Assembly: GCA_037013495.1 (NCBI GenBank)
Contig: CM072802.1
Span: forward strand, 45,794,501-45,858,500
Length of the DNA stretch: 64,000 nucleotides
Direction of reading: 5' to 3'
Origin: Hippophae tibetana
Lineage: Eukaryota; Streptophyta; Magnoliopsida; Rosales; Elaeagnaceae
Made by a program: the position numbers and the translations under genes. The notes under the pieces were generated by a model. The model was not told the DNA's origin and did no database searches. It was given only the letters and a program-made list of their open reading frames with translations. This document shows, in pieces, positions 10,634-22,309 of this stretch. Position 1 is the stretch's first letter, and every line of letters starts with the position of its first letter.

Positions 10634-10660
10634 CTTCCGCGCAGGCCGGCGTGCAGGTGG

Positions 10661-11734
10661 GATTTGGGATTTTGTGTTTAGGTTTATTATTTAGTGTCAT
10701 TTTTTGGGTTAAACTATACAGTTATTATTATTATTTTCTCTAAATAGGGTGTAGGGCTTTCGGATTTATGATTTGAGATTTGAGGTTTAGGGTTTAGGAT
10801 TTGGGGTTAAATTTTTGGGTTAAGGATTAGGGTTAAAATAATATTTTTCAAAATAGTGTAAATCGTTTTGTGATTTAGATTTTTGATTTATGGTTTTGGG
10901 TTTTGGGTTATATTTGTGGGTTATAGTTTATGATTAAAATTGGTATTTTTCTAAATAATTATTACTTAAAAATAAATTTTATTATTAAAATTATTATTTT
11001 TATAAAAAAGGTTTAAGGTTTTGAGGTTTAGGATTTAGGATTTTAGGATTTGGGTTTTTGGGTTTTACGATTTGGGATTCTAGTTTAGTGTTAAGAGTTT
11101 AGGGTTATAACTGAGGGAAAAGGTTTAGGGTCAACTTTATAATTTTTCTAAATAGGGTTTAGGGTTTAATTTGGTATGTGGTTTAGGGTTTAATTTGTGG
11201 GTTAAGGTTTAGTGTTAAAATTATTATTTTTTTATATAGGGTGTAGGGGTTTGGGATTGGGGAATTGAGATTTTAGGTATAAAGTTTATTATTTATGGTT
11301 TAGGGTTTAGAGTTATATCTATGGGTTAATGTTTAGGGTTACAATTATTATTTTTCTAAATATGGTGTTGGGTTTGGGATTGGGGATTTAGGATTTGGGA
11401 ATTAGGGTTTAAGGTTATATTTGTGGGTGAAGGTGTTGGGTTAAAATTATTATATTTCAAAATAGGGTATATGGTTTTGGGATTTTGGATTTAGGGTTTA
11501 AAGTTTAGGGTCATATTTGTTTGTTAAGGTTTAGGGTTAGAATTTTTAGTTTTGTAAATAGAATTTAGGATTTACGGTTCATAATTCAGGGTTATATTTA
11601 TGTGCTTTCGTTTAATCTTAAAATTATTATTTTTCTAAATATGGTTTAGGATTTAGGGTTTTAGGATTTGAGATTTTTGTTTTAGGGTTTTAGGTTTAGG
11701 ATTTATGGCTTAATGTTTAGTGTAATATTTATAG
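10661..11734 (+). repeat. Telomere-like spacer after the LTR element
   Basis: Degenerate TTTAGGG/GGGATTTGGG array with subunits marked by TTATTTTTCTAAATA-type anchors. No gene is seen. Confidence 0.8.
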
Positions 11735-12000
11735 GGTGTGTAAAATTGTAAAAAAAAATTGGGGTAAGAATGGAATCATGATTCCTTCTCATTTAGTAAC
11801 GGATTCCATTCTATTCCCAATTTTAGGTCAACCAAGCATAAAATTGGAAGGAATTAATTCTAATTTATTTTCATTCTAGTCAACCAAACATTGGGTAAAT
11901 TAATATTACCAAATGTCCCAATATACTGTCAACCGAGATTTCCTTACATTTATTCAAGAACTTTAGGTTTAACATATAGCAAATTTCTCTACCTTAACTA
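11735..12000 (+). repeat. Partial satellite core 5, ending at an inversion breakpoint
   Basis: The core start, AACCAAGCATAAAATTGG and the GGTAAATTAATATTACC near-palindrome are present. After CTCTACCTTAACTA the sequence switches abruptly to the opposite strand of the satellite. Confidence 0.75.
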
Positions 12001-13357
12001 TATTACCCAAATCACAAATATTACACTAAAAATTAATCCCTACATCCTAAACCCTAAACCCTAAAACCCAAATATTAAATCTCAAAACCATAATTCCTAA
12101 ACCCTATTTGTAAAAATAATAATTTTACCCTAAACAAAAACACATAAATATAACCCTAAACCCAAAACCACAAACACATAACCCTAAATCCAAATTATAA
12201 AATAAAAAATTTACCCAAAACCTTAAGCCCCAAATATAACCCTAAACTCTAAACCTTAAACCCTAAATCCAAAATCCAAAACCCCTAAATCCCAAATCCC
12301 AAATCCTAAAACCAATACCCTATTTTGAAAAATAATAATTTTAACCCTAAACCTTAACCAACAAATATAACCATAAACCCTAAACCCGAAAACCTATTTA
12401 GAAAAATTAAAATTTTGACCCTAAACCTTTACCCTAAAATATAACCTTAAACCCAAAACCAAAAACCCCAAATCCCTAATTCCTAAATCCTAAACCTCAA
12501 ATCCCTAGACCCTATTTATAAGAATAATAATTTTAATAATATATATTGTTTTTCAGTAATAATTATTTAGAAAAATAATGATTTAAATAATGAATTTTGT
12601 CTGATGAAAAAATAATAATAAAATGATATTATTTTAATTTTTCTAAATATAGTAGTATTAAGGTAATATACAGTGTTTTCCACTCAATTCTAATTGTAAA
12701 CCAAATATTATAATACTGATCTCTTCTTTCATTCCAATGGTGAAACAAAATAAAACTATTTTCATTCTATTCCTATTTTCATGCCCATTTTGATTCCATT
12801 CTATTGCCTTTGTTGAAAGTGTTCTAATTTAAGTTCACGATCACCAAATTTAAACTAGGGATGAAACCTATCCCTAAACCCACAAAAATAACAATAAACA
12901 ATAAAGCTAAACACTAACCCTAAAATCCTAAATCCAAAAACCCTAAACCTTAATCCTCAAATATAACCCCAAACTCTAAAACCGAAACCCCAACTCCCAA
13001 ATCCCAAAACCAAAAACCCCAAATCAAAAAATCTTAAATCCTAAACCTCAAAACTATAAACCACATTTATAAAAATAATAATTTTAAAAATAAAGCATAA
13101 AACTTAAACCCTAAACCCTAAATCCCAAATCTCATATCACAAATCTGAAACCCCTACACCCTATTTAGAAAAATTATAATTTTCACCCTAAACCTTTATC
13201 CTCAAATATAACCTTAACCTCTAAACCTTAAATCCTACAACTCAAATCCCTAAAACCTATTTATAAGAATAATAATTTTAATAATATATTTTATTTTTCA
13301 GTAATAATTATTTAAAAAAAATTATTTAAATATTGTATTTTGTTCTGCGAAAAAATA
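12001..13357 (-). repeat. Inverted satellite block
   Basis: The stretch reads as CCCTAAA/CCCAAATCCC, i.e. the satellite in reverse. It has inverted spacer (about 12001-12510), an inverted core 3' half (about 12511-12862, containing the complement of TGTTTGGTTTACAATTGG-type sequence near 12705), more inverted spacer (about 12863-13256) and an inverted core tail (about 13257-13357). Plus-strand orientation returns at about 13358 within core-start sequence. Confidence 0.8.
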
Positions 13358-13978
13358 ATGTAAAAAATATTTGAGATGAGATTAGAATCATGATTCCTTA
13401 TGGGGGAGAAATAATTATGATTCTTTCTTTTTCAGTTATGGATTCCATTTAATTCCCACTTTTCAAGCCAACGAACCATAAAATTTGAAGGAATTATTCG
13501 TGGGTAAGGTTTAGGGTTAAAATTATTATTTTTCTAAATAGGTTGTTGGGTTTGGGATTTTGGATTTGGGGTTTTGGGTTTTGGGTTTATATGTATATTT
13601 ATGGGTTAAGGTTTACGGTTCAAATTATTATTTTTCAAAATAGGGTAAAGGATTTTGGAATTTAGGATTTGAATTTAGGGTTTTGGAATTTTGGATTTAG
13701 GGTTTAGGGATATATTTGGGGGTTTAAGTTTTAGGGTTTAGGTTTATATTTGGGGTTTAAGGTTTTGGGGTAAGTTTTTTATTTTTCAAATTTGGGTTTA
13801 GGGTTTTGGGATTTGAGATTTTATGATTAAGGTTTTGGGTTTGTGGTTTAGGTTTAGTGTGAAAATTATTATTTTTCCAAATAGGGTTTAGGATTTAAGG
13901 TTTTGGGATTTGAAATTTGGTTTTTATGTTTAGGGTTTTGGATTTAGGGCTGAATATTTAGTGTAATATTTGTGGTTT
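13358..13978 (+). repeat. Short core fragment and spacer after the inversion
   Basis: About 140 bases of core start (13358-13497, through the GGAAGGAATT-type block, here TTTGAAGGAATT) lead directly into telomere-like spacer to 13978. Confidence 0.75.
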
Positions 13979-15569
13979 TGGTAAAATTGTAAACAACAGT
14001 TGAGATAGGATTGGAATCATTATTCCTTCCGGAGGGAGAATTAATTATGATTCTTTCTTCTTTATTAATGGATTCTATTCTATTCCCACTTTTCTCGCAA
14101 ACAAAACATAAAATTGGAAGGAATTAATTCTAATTCGATCTATTCCAGTCAACCAAATATGTGGCAATGTAATATTACCAAATGTCCCAATATACAGCTA
14201 ACATTTTCTAGAATTTATTCAAGAACTTCAAGTTTAACATATACCAAATATTTCTATCTAAAAAAACAAAATATTATAACTCATATAAGAAAAAAAAAAT
14301 CAAAGTCCAAGAAGATGGAGAAATCGATGGATGTTGTGAGGTAGGTGCTACTTGTGATATTGTAGTAAACAATTATGATACTATATTTTGACTAAGTTTG
14401 TGAAAAAATGTCATCATCACCTCATGTCAATAATCCTGAGTTTAAATTTGCTAATCGTGAACTTAAATTTGAACAATTTCAACAAGGACAACATAATAGA
14501 ATCAAAATGGGCATTGGAATATGAATAGATTGGAAACAATTAGAATGGAGTGGAAAACACTTTATATTACCTTAATATTATTATATTTAGTAAATTTAAA
14601 TTATATTATTTAATTATTATTTTTTCGTCACACAAAATACAATACTTAAACGTTATTTTTCTAAATAATTATTAATGAAAAATAAAATATATTATTAAAA
14701 TTATTATTCTTATAAATTTGGGTTTAGGGATTTAAGGTGTAGGATTTAGGAATTAGGGATTTAGGGTTTATGGTTATATTTGAGGGTAAAAGTTTAGGGT
14801 CAAATTTATAATTTTTCAAAATAGGGTTTAGGGTTTAGGTTTATTGTTTAATGTTATTTTTGTGGGTTAAGGTATAGGGTTAAAATTATTATTTTTCTAA
14901 AAAGAGTGTAGGGGCCGGTTTTTGATTTGTGATAAGAGATTTGTGATTTGGGGTTTAGGGTTTATTCTTAAAATTATTATTTTAATAAATAAAGTTTAGG
15001 GATTTAAGGTTTAGGATTTAGGATTTTTGGATTTGGGGTTTATGGTTTTCGGATTTGGGAGTTGGGTTTTAGGCTTTAGAGTTTAATGTTATATTTTAGG
15101 GTTAAGGTTTAGTGTCAAAATTATAATTTTTCTAATTAGGGTTTAGGGTTTTGGGATTTGGGATTTTGGGTTCACTGTTTAGCTATATTGTTTATTATTA
15201 TTTTTGTGGGTTAATGTTTTGGGTTAAAATTATTAATTTTCAAAATAGGGTATAGGGTTTTAGAATTTGGGATTTTAGATTTAGGGTTTAAGGTTTAGGG
15301 TTTAGGGTTATATTTGGTGTTTAAGGTTTTGCGGTAAATTTTTGATTATTCTAATTTGGGTTTAGGGTTTTGGGATTTGAGATTTGATGTTTAAGGTTTT
15401 GGTTTTGTGGTTTTGGTTTTAGGGTTATATTTATGTGTTTAGGTATAGGGTTAAAATTATTATTTTCCTAAATAGGTTTTAGGATTTAAAGTTTTGGGAT
15501 TTAAAATTTGGGTTTTTGTGTTTAGGATTTTGGATTTAGGCTTAGTATTTAGTGTAATATTTGTGGTTT
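13979..15569 (+). repeat. Composite satellite unit 6 (core 13979-14716, spacer 14717-15569)
   Basis: The central frame is open from GTC at 14305 to TGA at 14389 (28 codons: QEDGEIDGCCEVGATCDIVV, then NNYDTIF), the same frame as in units 1 and 3 although the DNA has diverged. The 3' half is shorter than usual. The spacer is telomere-like. Confidence 0.78.
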
Positions 15570-17620
15570 GGGTAAAATTGGAAAAACAAATTTGAGTTGG
15601 GAATGAAATCATGATTCCTTACGGAGGGAGAATTAATTATCATTCTTTCTTTTTTAGTAATGGATTCTATTGTATTCCCACTTCTCCAGCCATCCAAACA
15701 TAAAAGTGGAAGGAATTAATTCTAATTCCATTTCATTCCACTAAACAAAATATGTGGCAATGTAATATTACCAAATGTCCAAATATGCTGTCAACTAAGA
15801 TTTTCTAGCATTTATTCAAGAACTTCAAGTTTAACATATACCAAATATCTCTATCTAAACAAACAAAATATTATAACTCATATAAGGAAAAAAAATGAAA
15901 GTCTTAGAAGATGGAGAAATTGATGGATGTTGTGAGGTAGTGCTACTTGTGAAATTGTAGTAAACAATTATGATGCCATATTTTGACTAAGTTTGTGAAA
16001 AAATCTCATCATCACCTCATGTCTTTGATCCATCATCTCCTGTTTTGAGTAAACATATCAATACAATAATCCTGAGTTTCAATTTGTTGATCGTGGATTT
16101 AAATTTGAACAATTTTAACATGGACAATCGAATGGAATCAAAATGGGCTTTGGAATATGAACATATTGGAAACAATTAGAATGTAGTGGAAAACACTGTA
16201 TATTATCTTAATTCTATTATATTCAGTAAAATTTAAATAATATCATTTAATTATTATTTTTTCGTGACACAAAATACAATATTTAAATCATTATTTTTCT
16301 AAATAATTATTTCTGAAAAATAAGGTATATTATTAAAATTATTATTCTAATAAATAGGGTTTAGGGATTTGAGGTGTAGGATTTAGGAGTTAGGGATTTG
16401 AGGTTTAGGATTTTAGGTGTATGGTTATATTTGAGGGTAAAGGTTTAGGGTCAAAATTATAATTTTTCTAAATAGGATTTAGAGGGTTGGGATATGAGAT
16501 TTTTTTAGGGTTTGGGTTTATTGTTTAGTGTTATTTTTATGGGTTAAGGTATAGGGTTAGAATTATTATTTTTCTAAAAAGGGTGCAGGGGTTTTTGATT
16601 TGTGATATGAGATTTGGGGTTTGAGGTTTAGGGTTTAAGGATTTAGGTTTATTCTTAAAATTATTATTTTTATAAATATGGTTTAGAGTTTTGAGGTTTA
16701 TGATTTAGGATTTTTCGATTTGAGGTTTGTGGTTTTGGAATTTGGGAGTGTGGGTTTAGGTTTCAAAGTTTAATGTTATATTTGAGGGTTAAGGTTTAGT
16801 GTCAAAATTATAATTTTTCTAGATAGGGTTTAGGGTTTTAGGATTTAGGATTTTGGGTCTACTATTTAGCTATATTGTTTATTGTTATTTTTGTGGGTTC
16901 AGGTATAGGGTTAAAGTTATTATTAGGGTTTTAGGATTTTGGATATGGGATTTGATATTTTGGGTTTAATATTTATTATTTAGGGTTATATGTGTGTGTT
17001 AAGGAATATGATTAAAAAAATTATTTTTCTTAATATGTTGTTGTGGTTTTCGATTTGGGATTTGGGATTGTGGAATTGGGGTTTAGGATTAAAAAATTTA
17101 TTTTTCAAAATATGGTATAGAATTTTGGGACTTAGGGTAATGGGATTTTGGATTTGAGGTTTTGGGTTTTGGGTATATTTATGGGTTTTGGTTTAGGGTT
17201 AAATTTTTTTTCTAAAGGTTTTTGGATTTGGGATTTGGGGTTTATTGTTTTGGGTTATATTTGTGGGATGAGGTTTAGGGTTAGAATTATTATTTTTCTA
17301 AAGAGGTTGTAAGGGTTTGGGATTTGGGATTTATTATTTGAGATTTGGGGTTTAGGGTTATATTTAGGGTTTAAGGTTTTGGGTTAAATTTTTTATATTT
17401 CTAATTTAGCTTTAGGGTTTTGGGATTTGTGATTTGATGTTTAGGGTTATGGGATTACAGTTTTGGGTTTATGGTTATATTTATCTGTTTCGGTTTATAG
17501 TTGAAATTATTATTTTTCTAAAATAGGGTTTAGGATTTAAAGTTTTGGGATTTGAAATTTTGGTGTTAGGGTTTAGAGTTTAGGATTTATGGTTTAATAT
17601 TTAGTGTAATATTTATGGTT
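15570..17620 (+). repeat. Composite satellite unit 7 (core 15570-16357, spacer 16358-17620)
   Basis: Closely related to unit 6, including TTTGTGAAAAAAT in the core. The spacer is long (about 1.26 kb) with many GGGATTTGGG and TTTAGGG runs. Confidence 0.78.
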
Positions 17621-18362
17621 TGGGTAAAATTGTAAAAAACAATTGAAGTGAGATTGGAATCATGATTCCTTATGGGGGAGAATTAATTATGATTCTTTCT
17701 TTTTTAGTAATGGATTCTATTCTATTTCAAATTTTGAAGCCAACCAAACATAAAATTGGAAGTAATTAATTCTAATTTCATTTTATTCTAGTCACCCAAA
17801 TATGGGGCAATGTAATATTACCAAATGTCCCAATATACTGTCAACAAATATTTTCTAGCATCTATTCAAGAACGTCTGGTTGAACATATACCAAATGTCT
17901 CTATATTAACTAACAAAATAATATAACTCATATTAAAAAAATCAAAGTCCAAGAAGATGGAGAAATTGATGGATGTTGTGAGGTAGGTGCTACTTGTCAT
18001 ATTGTAGTAAACAATTATGATGCTATATTTTGACTAAGTTTGTTAAAAAATCTCATCATCACCTCATGTCATTAATCCATCATCTCATGTTGTTTAGTAA
18101 ATATATCATTACAATATTTCTGAGTTTAAATTTGCTGATTGTGGACTTAAATTTGAACAATGTCAACATGGACAATGGAATGGAATTAGAATGGACATGG
18201 GAATATGAATAGAATAGAAACAATTTTATTTAGTTTGACCATTGGAATGAAAGAAATGATCAGTATTATAGTATTTGGTTTACAGTTAGAATAGAGTGGA
18301 AAATACTGTATATATCAATTTAATACGACTATATTCAGTAAAATTTAAATAATATTATTTAA
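17621..18362 (+). repeat. Composite satellite core 8, ending at an inversion
   Basis: A nearly full core with AACCAAACATAAAATTGG near 17741. It stops at AATATTATTTAAT and is followed at once by reverse-oriented satellite, so its tail forms one arm of an inverted repeat with about 18733-18826. Confidence 0.78.
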
Positions 18363-18826
18363 TGCTAAAATATAAAACCTAAACCCTAAATCTTAAATTC
18401 CAAATTGAAAACCCTAAATCTTAAATTCCAAATTGAAAACCCTAAACCCTAAATGAGAAACCCTATTTAGAAAAATAATAATTTTAACCTTAAACCTTAA
18501 CCCATAAATATACCCTAAACCATAACGCATAAATATACACTAAACCCTAAACCCAAAATGTCAAATCCCAAAACCCAAAACCCAAATTCCCTAAATCCAA
18601 AATCCAAAATCTAAGAACCCTAAGCACTATATGGAAAAATAATAATTTTAATAAGATATTTCATTTTTAATTTATATTTATTTAGAAAAATAATGGTTTA
18701 AATAATATATTTTGTGAGACGATAAAATAACAATTAAATAATATTATTTAAATTTTACTTAATATAAGAGTATTAAGGTAATATATACTATTTTCCATTT
18801 CATTCTAATAGTAAACCAAATATTAG
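18363..18826 (-). repeat. Second inverted satellite block
   Basis: CCCTAAA-strand spacer (about 18363-18639) continues into an inverted core tail (about 18640-18826). The latter is the reverse complement of about 18275-18360, so the whole forms an imperfect hairpin with a spacer loop of about 370 bases. Confidence 0.78.
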
Positions 18827-18892
18827 AATACGATGATCCTGAGTTTAAATTTACTGATCGTGGACTTAAAATTTGAACACTTTCGAAATGGG
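18827..18892 (+). repeat. Core scrap at the left edge of the non-satellite island
   Basis: Plus-strand core sequence (ATACGATGATCCTGAG through CACTTTCGAAATGG) follows the inverted block for about 65 bases, then all satellite similarity stops. Confidence 0.7.
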
Positions 18893-19690
18893 TAAAGTAT
18901 CTTGTCTGATTCTCCAACCATAATGTCATTTGTAAATTCAATAAAAAATATCACTCCATCCTTACACTCTTTTGACGTCATCCATTTTGAATCTTATGCT
19001 TTTGATTTATCAAATCTAAAACTAATTAGTATGTAAGTGAAAGTGTTTTCATTCATTATCACTCTCGATACTTTAAGAGCAATTTATTCATTTTTATAGA
19101 TGTCCGATAAATTTTTTAAAAATTAATATTACTAGGACTAGAGTTTAGTTAATACTCTTTTTATGTTATTATAAAAAATTTCCAAGAGCGAGATTTAATT
19201 CCAATTAATTTCGGATTAGACAATGCAAACAAAAATTATAAAAGCACAAATATTTTATTTCAAAACACTATCATTTAATAAAATTTTAAATTGTTAATAT
19301 AACCTCAAATAAAACTATGAAAACTAAACAATCTCAACTTTTGTCCTCAAAAGAAACTCAACACCATTATTCCCCATTCCTACTTCTATATGACAAGAAG
19401 AATACGATTTCATAAATTAAGCATATATATTTAACAATCAAATTGTCATTATCATATTACTTATTTATTTTTAATATGAATTATTAATCCACATATTTTA
19501 CTTAATATGTAATCATAGGGAAAGCCTTCAATATTAGAAAAAACTTGGTCTAGAAAAGGAGAAAAAAGCAAGAAAATAAAGTACCAACAATCTGTATGAG
19601 CTAGCTCATACAATAATATAACAAAAATCAATATAAGTACATAGAGATACAAATAAAACTCACTTCTTTCAAATTATGGTTAGGGCATCG
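18893..19690. other. AT-rich unassigned DNA at the start of the island
   Basis: No satellite, no recognised protein and no obvious repeat. It may include the 5' part of the second LTR family, but its LTR start could not be placed. Confidence 0.4.
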
Positions 19691-19895
19691 ATAAATGACA
19701 TTTCCTGACAATAGTAAAATGCCTTCTTATTCTATGTAAACCTATTATCCAATAACCCTTAATCGAAGAATAATAAACCTATTATCCAATAATGTTTATA
19801 AAAATTAGAACTCTAATTTCTGCATCATCTTTGGTGTCTTTTATGTTTGCTTGTTTGTATACTCTTATTTTTCATTTTTTATAATTTCATTAATC

Positions 19896-19904
19896 CTATA
19901 AATA
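19896..19904 (+). promoter_or_regulatory. TATA box of the second LTR family (plus copy)
   Basis: CTATAAATAGAGA occurs about 1.1 kb before the LTR end. The inverted copy has CTATAAATACCCA at a comparable place (about 31201-31211, minus strand), which supports its role as the LTR promoter. Confidence 0.5.
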
Positions 19905-20154
19905 GAGATGGGTGATTGATTTAAGGAACAATGACTAATAGAACTGGCTTCGTGTTTTTGCAGATAAATAATCATAAAACTTTATATCTAACAATTTTAT
20001 CTCTATTTTACTATCAATATTTTGTTCTCTTTTTCTTTTACGGAAATAACTGATATTGCAGCTCAATATGCATTCATTGTTTTCCTATTTATATAGTCCT
20101 CTTCGAATTCAAAGGACTACCTTGGCTGAAAATAATATATTTATCTTTCGGTTG

Positions 20155-21005
20155 GTTTTCAAGAATGAAACATCTAAGAAGAAATATATTATTTTTCATT
20201 ACAAACTTAAACATGAAAATTAGATTTTAAGATTTAGTTATCCGGTCTAATTTAGAGTAATGTTTTTTTATTTGTTGGTACAATCGCCCGATAGTTAGAG
20301 TGAAGCTCTATTTCAAAAGTTTTTATAAGAATTATTATATGAAAATGTATTAACAACATGTTTTCAGTAGTGGTTTTAAAACTTGAAAGTTAGTACTCGG
20401 ATAATTAAATTCTTAGGTTTAATTTGGACACCTTGAATAAAGTTTAAACTGTCTAACCCCACCAAATGTGGCATTTAAATGGTTCATTTTCAATCTCTTA
20501 GAAAAATGAATTAATTTAATTAACCAAATTAGTTATCAACCTCACCCATAGGTGTTAATTGATTTGTTTAGTTAACAAAAAATATCTAACCCCACCAAAG
20601 GTGGTATTCATATAAAAAAGAGAGAATCAATAAATATCAATTTATATCTTTAATAACCTAAATAATATGAGCAAGCATAATTAACTTAGTTATTATATCC
20701 ATAAATACTCCACTATTATAAATGATAAAATTTGCATAAATGTTTATGGAATCTGTATCTAGGTTTATTTTTATGTCAGTAGATTAAAAACATAAAACCC
20801 CAAAATATCGTGACAGGATATTTAGGATTTAATTTCATTTTTAAAAGTTTGAATAATAAATTAAAAACCAGATATATTCCTTTCTTAGATCGACCTTGGG
20901 AGTATACTTATCATTTTCTACGAAATAATTCGTGCACTTGCTAGAGTTTTATAAATATAAAACCAAAGTATTGCCAGAATCGGCGATGTCGGTTTTTGCT
21001 CATCA
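20155..21005 (+). mobile_element. LTR 3' part, second family
   Basis: This stretch matches the reverse complement of about 29917-30765 closely along its whole length, including CCCACCAAAGGTGG-like and CTCCACTATTATAAATG blocks. It ends TGCTCATCA six bases before the primer site. Confidence 0.8.
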
Positions 21006-21011
21006 AGTTTT

Positions 21012-21029
21012 TGGCGCCGTTACCGATGA
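21012..21029 (+). other. Primer-binding site, tRNA-Asp-like
   Basis: TGGCGCCGTTACCGATGA matches the first ten bases of the plant tRNA-Asp primer complement exactly and most of the rest. It directly follows the LTR end. Confidence 0.7.
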
Positions 21030-21675
21030 AGGAATAACGTTTTTAAATTATTTATCAAAATTTTAAAAACATTTTGTGTTGTAAATAATTGGGGTTTTTT
21101 ATTTAAAAATAAATAAAAAAATTTCATAAGAAATAAAAAAAATAAAAAATAAAATAAAATAAAATAAAAAATATAAAAATATAAAAAAATATAATTTTTT
21201 TTATAATAATAATAATAATAATAATAATTTCGTTAATAGTAAAATAATTTTGAAATTTGAAATTTAAAGTAAAATAAACTTTCCGTTCATGAATAGTAAA
21301 AAATATTTAAAATTTTAAAAATTTTAAGGAAAAATAAATAAATAAATAAAAATTATAGTGTTGATAGTAAAGTAATTTTGCAATTGGAAATTTGAATAAA
21401 AAAACTTAAATAAATTTAAAATAAAAATAAAAATAAATTTTTTTTACCTTTTTCAATTTTATTTTATTTAATTTATCATTTTTTTCGTTAACTATGTTTT
21501 ATCTTAATTTTCATTTAACTTAATTAACTTAGGTTTTTAGTAACTTAATTAACTTAGATTTTTTCTTAAATTAACTTAGTCTTTTTACCTAACTTAACTT
21601 AATTAATCTAAATTTTTACTTAACTTAACTTAATTAACTTAATTTTAATAGCATAAAAAGTAAAGATCTAAGGTA

Positions 21676-21797
21676 GTTCTGTATAGGAGACTAGTTCTTG
21701 CAAGCCTTTGTGCCACTAGTCTTTCCTGGGAACGTTGTTCTGTCTAGGAGGATGATTTTTAAGGATCCTTTGCACCACCATTCTTTCTTGGGAGCAC
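21676..21797 (+). repeat. 61-base tandem dimer in the leader
   Basis: Two units (21676-21736 and 21737-21797) share GTTCTGTNTAGGAG, CCTTTGNRCCAC and CTTTCNTGGGA-type blocks at a 61-base period. The sequence is distinctly less AT-rich than its surroundings. Confidence 0.65.
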
Positions 21798-22309
21798 TCT
21801 TGGTTAATACTGATTATGTTATTTTATCTTAAAAAAAACAAAAACAAAAACAAAAAAAAATTCTTAAACTATTTCCAAAATTTTAAAGTTTTAATTAGAA
21901 TCTAAATAGTTAGTTTCTTTGTTTGATCTAGGTAAAATTGTGTTTTGATGCCTTAATTATTTGATTTGCACCTAGATGTCGGTTATCTAAAAACTCTCAA
22001 GTATGCCCCTAGTTTTAAGTACAGAAAAATTTGAAAATCAATAGGGCATGACTGAAAGAGTATAGGTAGACAACCTTTTTTTACCCGTAGGTTTGATTGA
22101 CTCAATGATGAGCAGACATTGAGTTTAATTAAAATGCAATCCTCAAGTTACATCATGCTAAGACGTTAAACTAAGCGTTGGATGGGAGGCAACCCATCAT
22201 TTTAGGTAATTTTCTTTTGTTTTTTTATTCATTTAATTTCTATTGTTTATTTTAGTTTAATTATATGTGAATAATTTTAAAATTGTTAAAACTAAAAATA
22301 TTTATTGAG

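Larger units (their letters stand above)
7037..10660 (+). mobile_element. Broken LTR retrotransposon with tRNA-Asp-type primer site
   Basis: A long LTR (7037 to about 8947, beginning TGATAACTG and ending ACACACA) is followed by a primer-binding site and about 1.3 kb of internal sequence without recognisable gag or pol. A second LTR-derived copy lies at about 10240-10633. The two LTR stretches line up over about 390 bases at a constant offset of 3,048 with no gap and only a small number of mismatches, so the insertion looks fairly young compared with the surrounding satellite. The element is broken and could not move itself. The absence of coding domains suggests a non-autonomous (LARD- or TRIM-like) family, probably Ty3/gypsy-related. 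About 10634-10660 is GC-rich and unassigned. Confidence 0.75.
19690..22300 (+). mobile_element. Broken LTR element, second family (LTR, leader and 5' internal part)
   Basis: A TATA box, an LTR 3' part ending TGCTCATCA at 21005, a tRNA-Asp-like primer site and a long leader lie in order on the plus strand. The same LTR lies inverted at 29917-31711. The leader has A/T-rich simple repeats (21110-21240), a TTAACTTAATTAACTTAG-type run (21510-21660), a 61-base tandem dimer and a GTTGGATGGGAGGCAACCCA motif (22177-22196) that I recall from plant gypsy-group non-autonomous elements. No intact gag or pol precedes the chromovirus-like fragment at 22.3 kb. The element is broken; its start is uncertain. 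Confidence 0.65.

Noticed and set aside
14114-14344. A 76-codon frame ending MEKSMDVVR
   Set aside because: It runs through the left arm and A-rich part of a satellite core in a frame that is not kept in other cores.
19461-19652. A 63-codon minus-strand hydrophobic frame
   Set aside because: Composition follows the local AT content; there is no supporting context.
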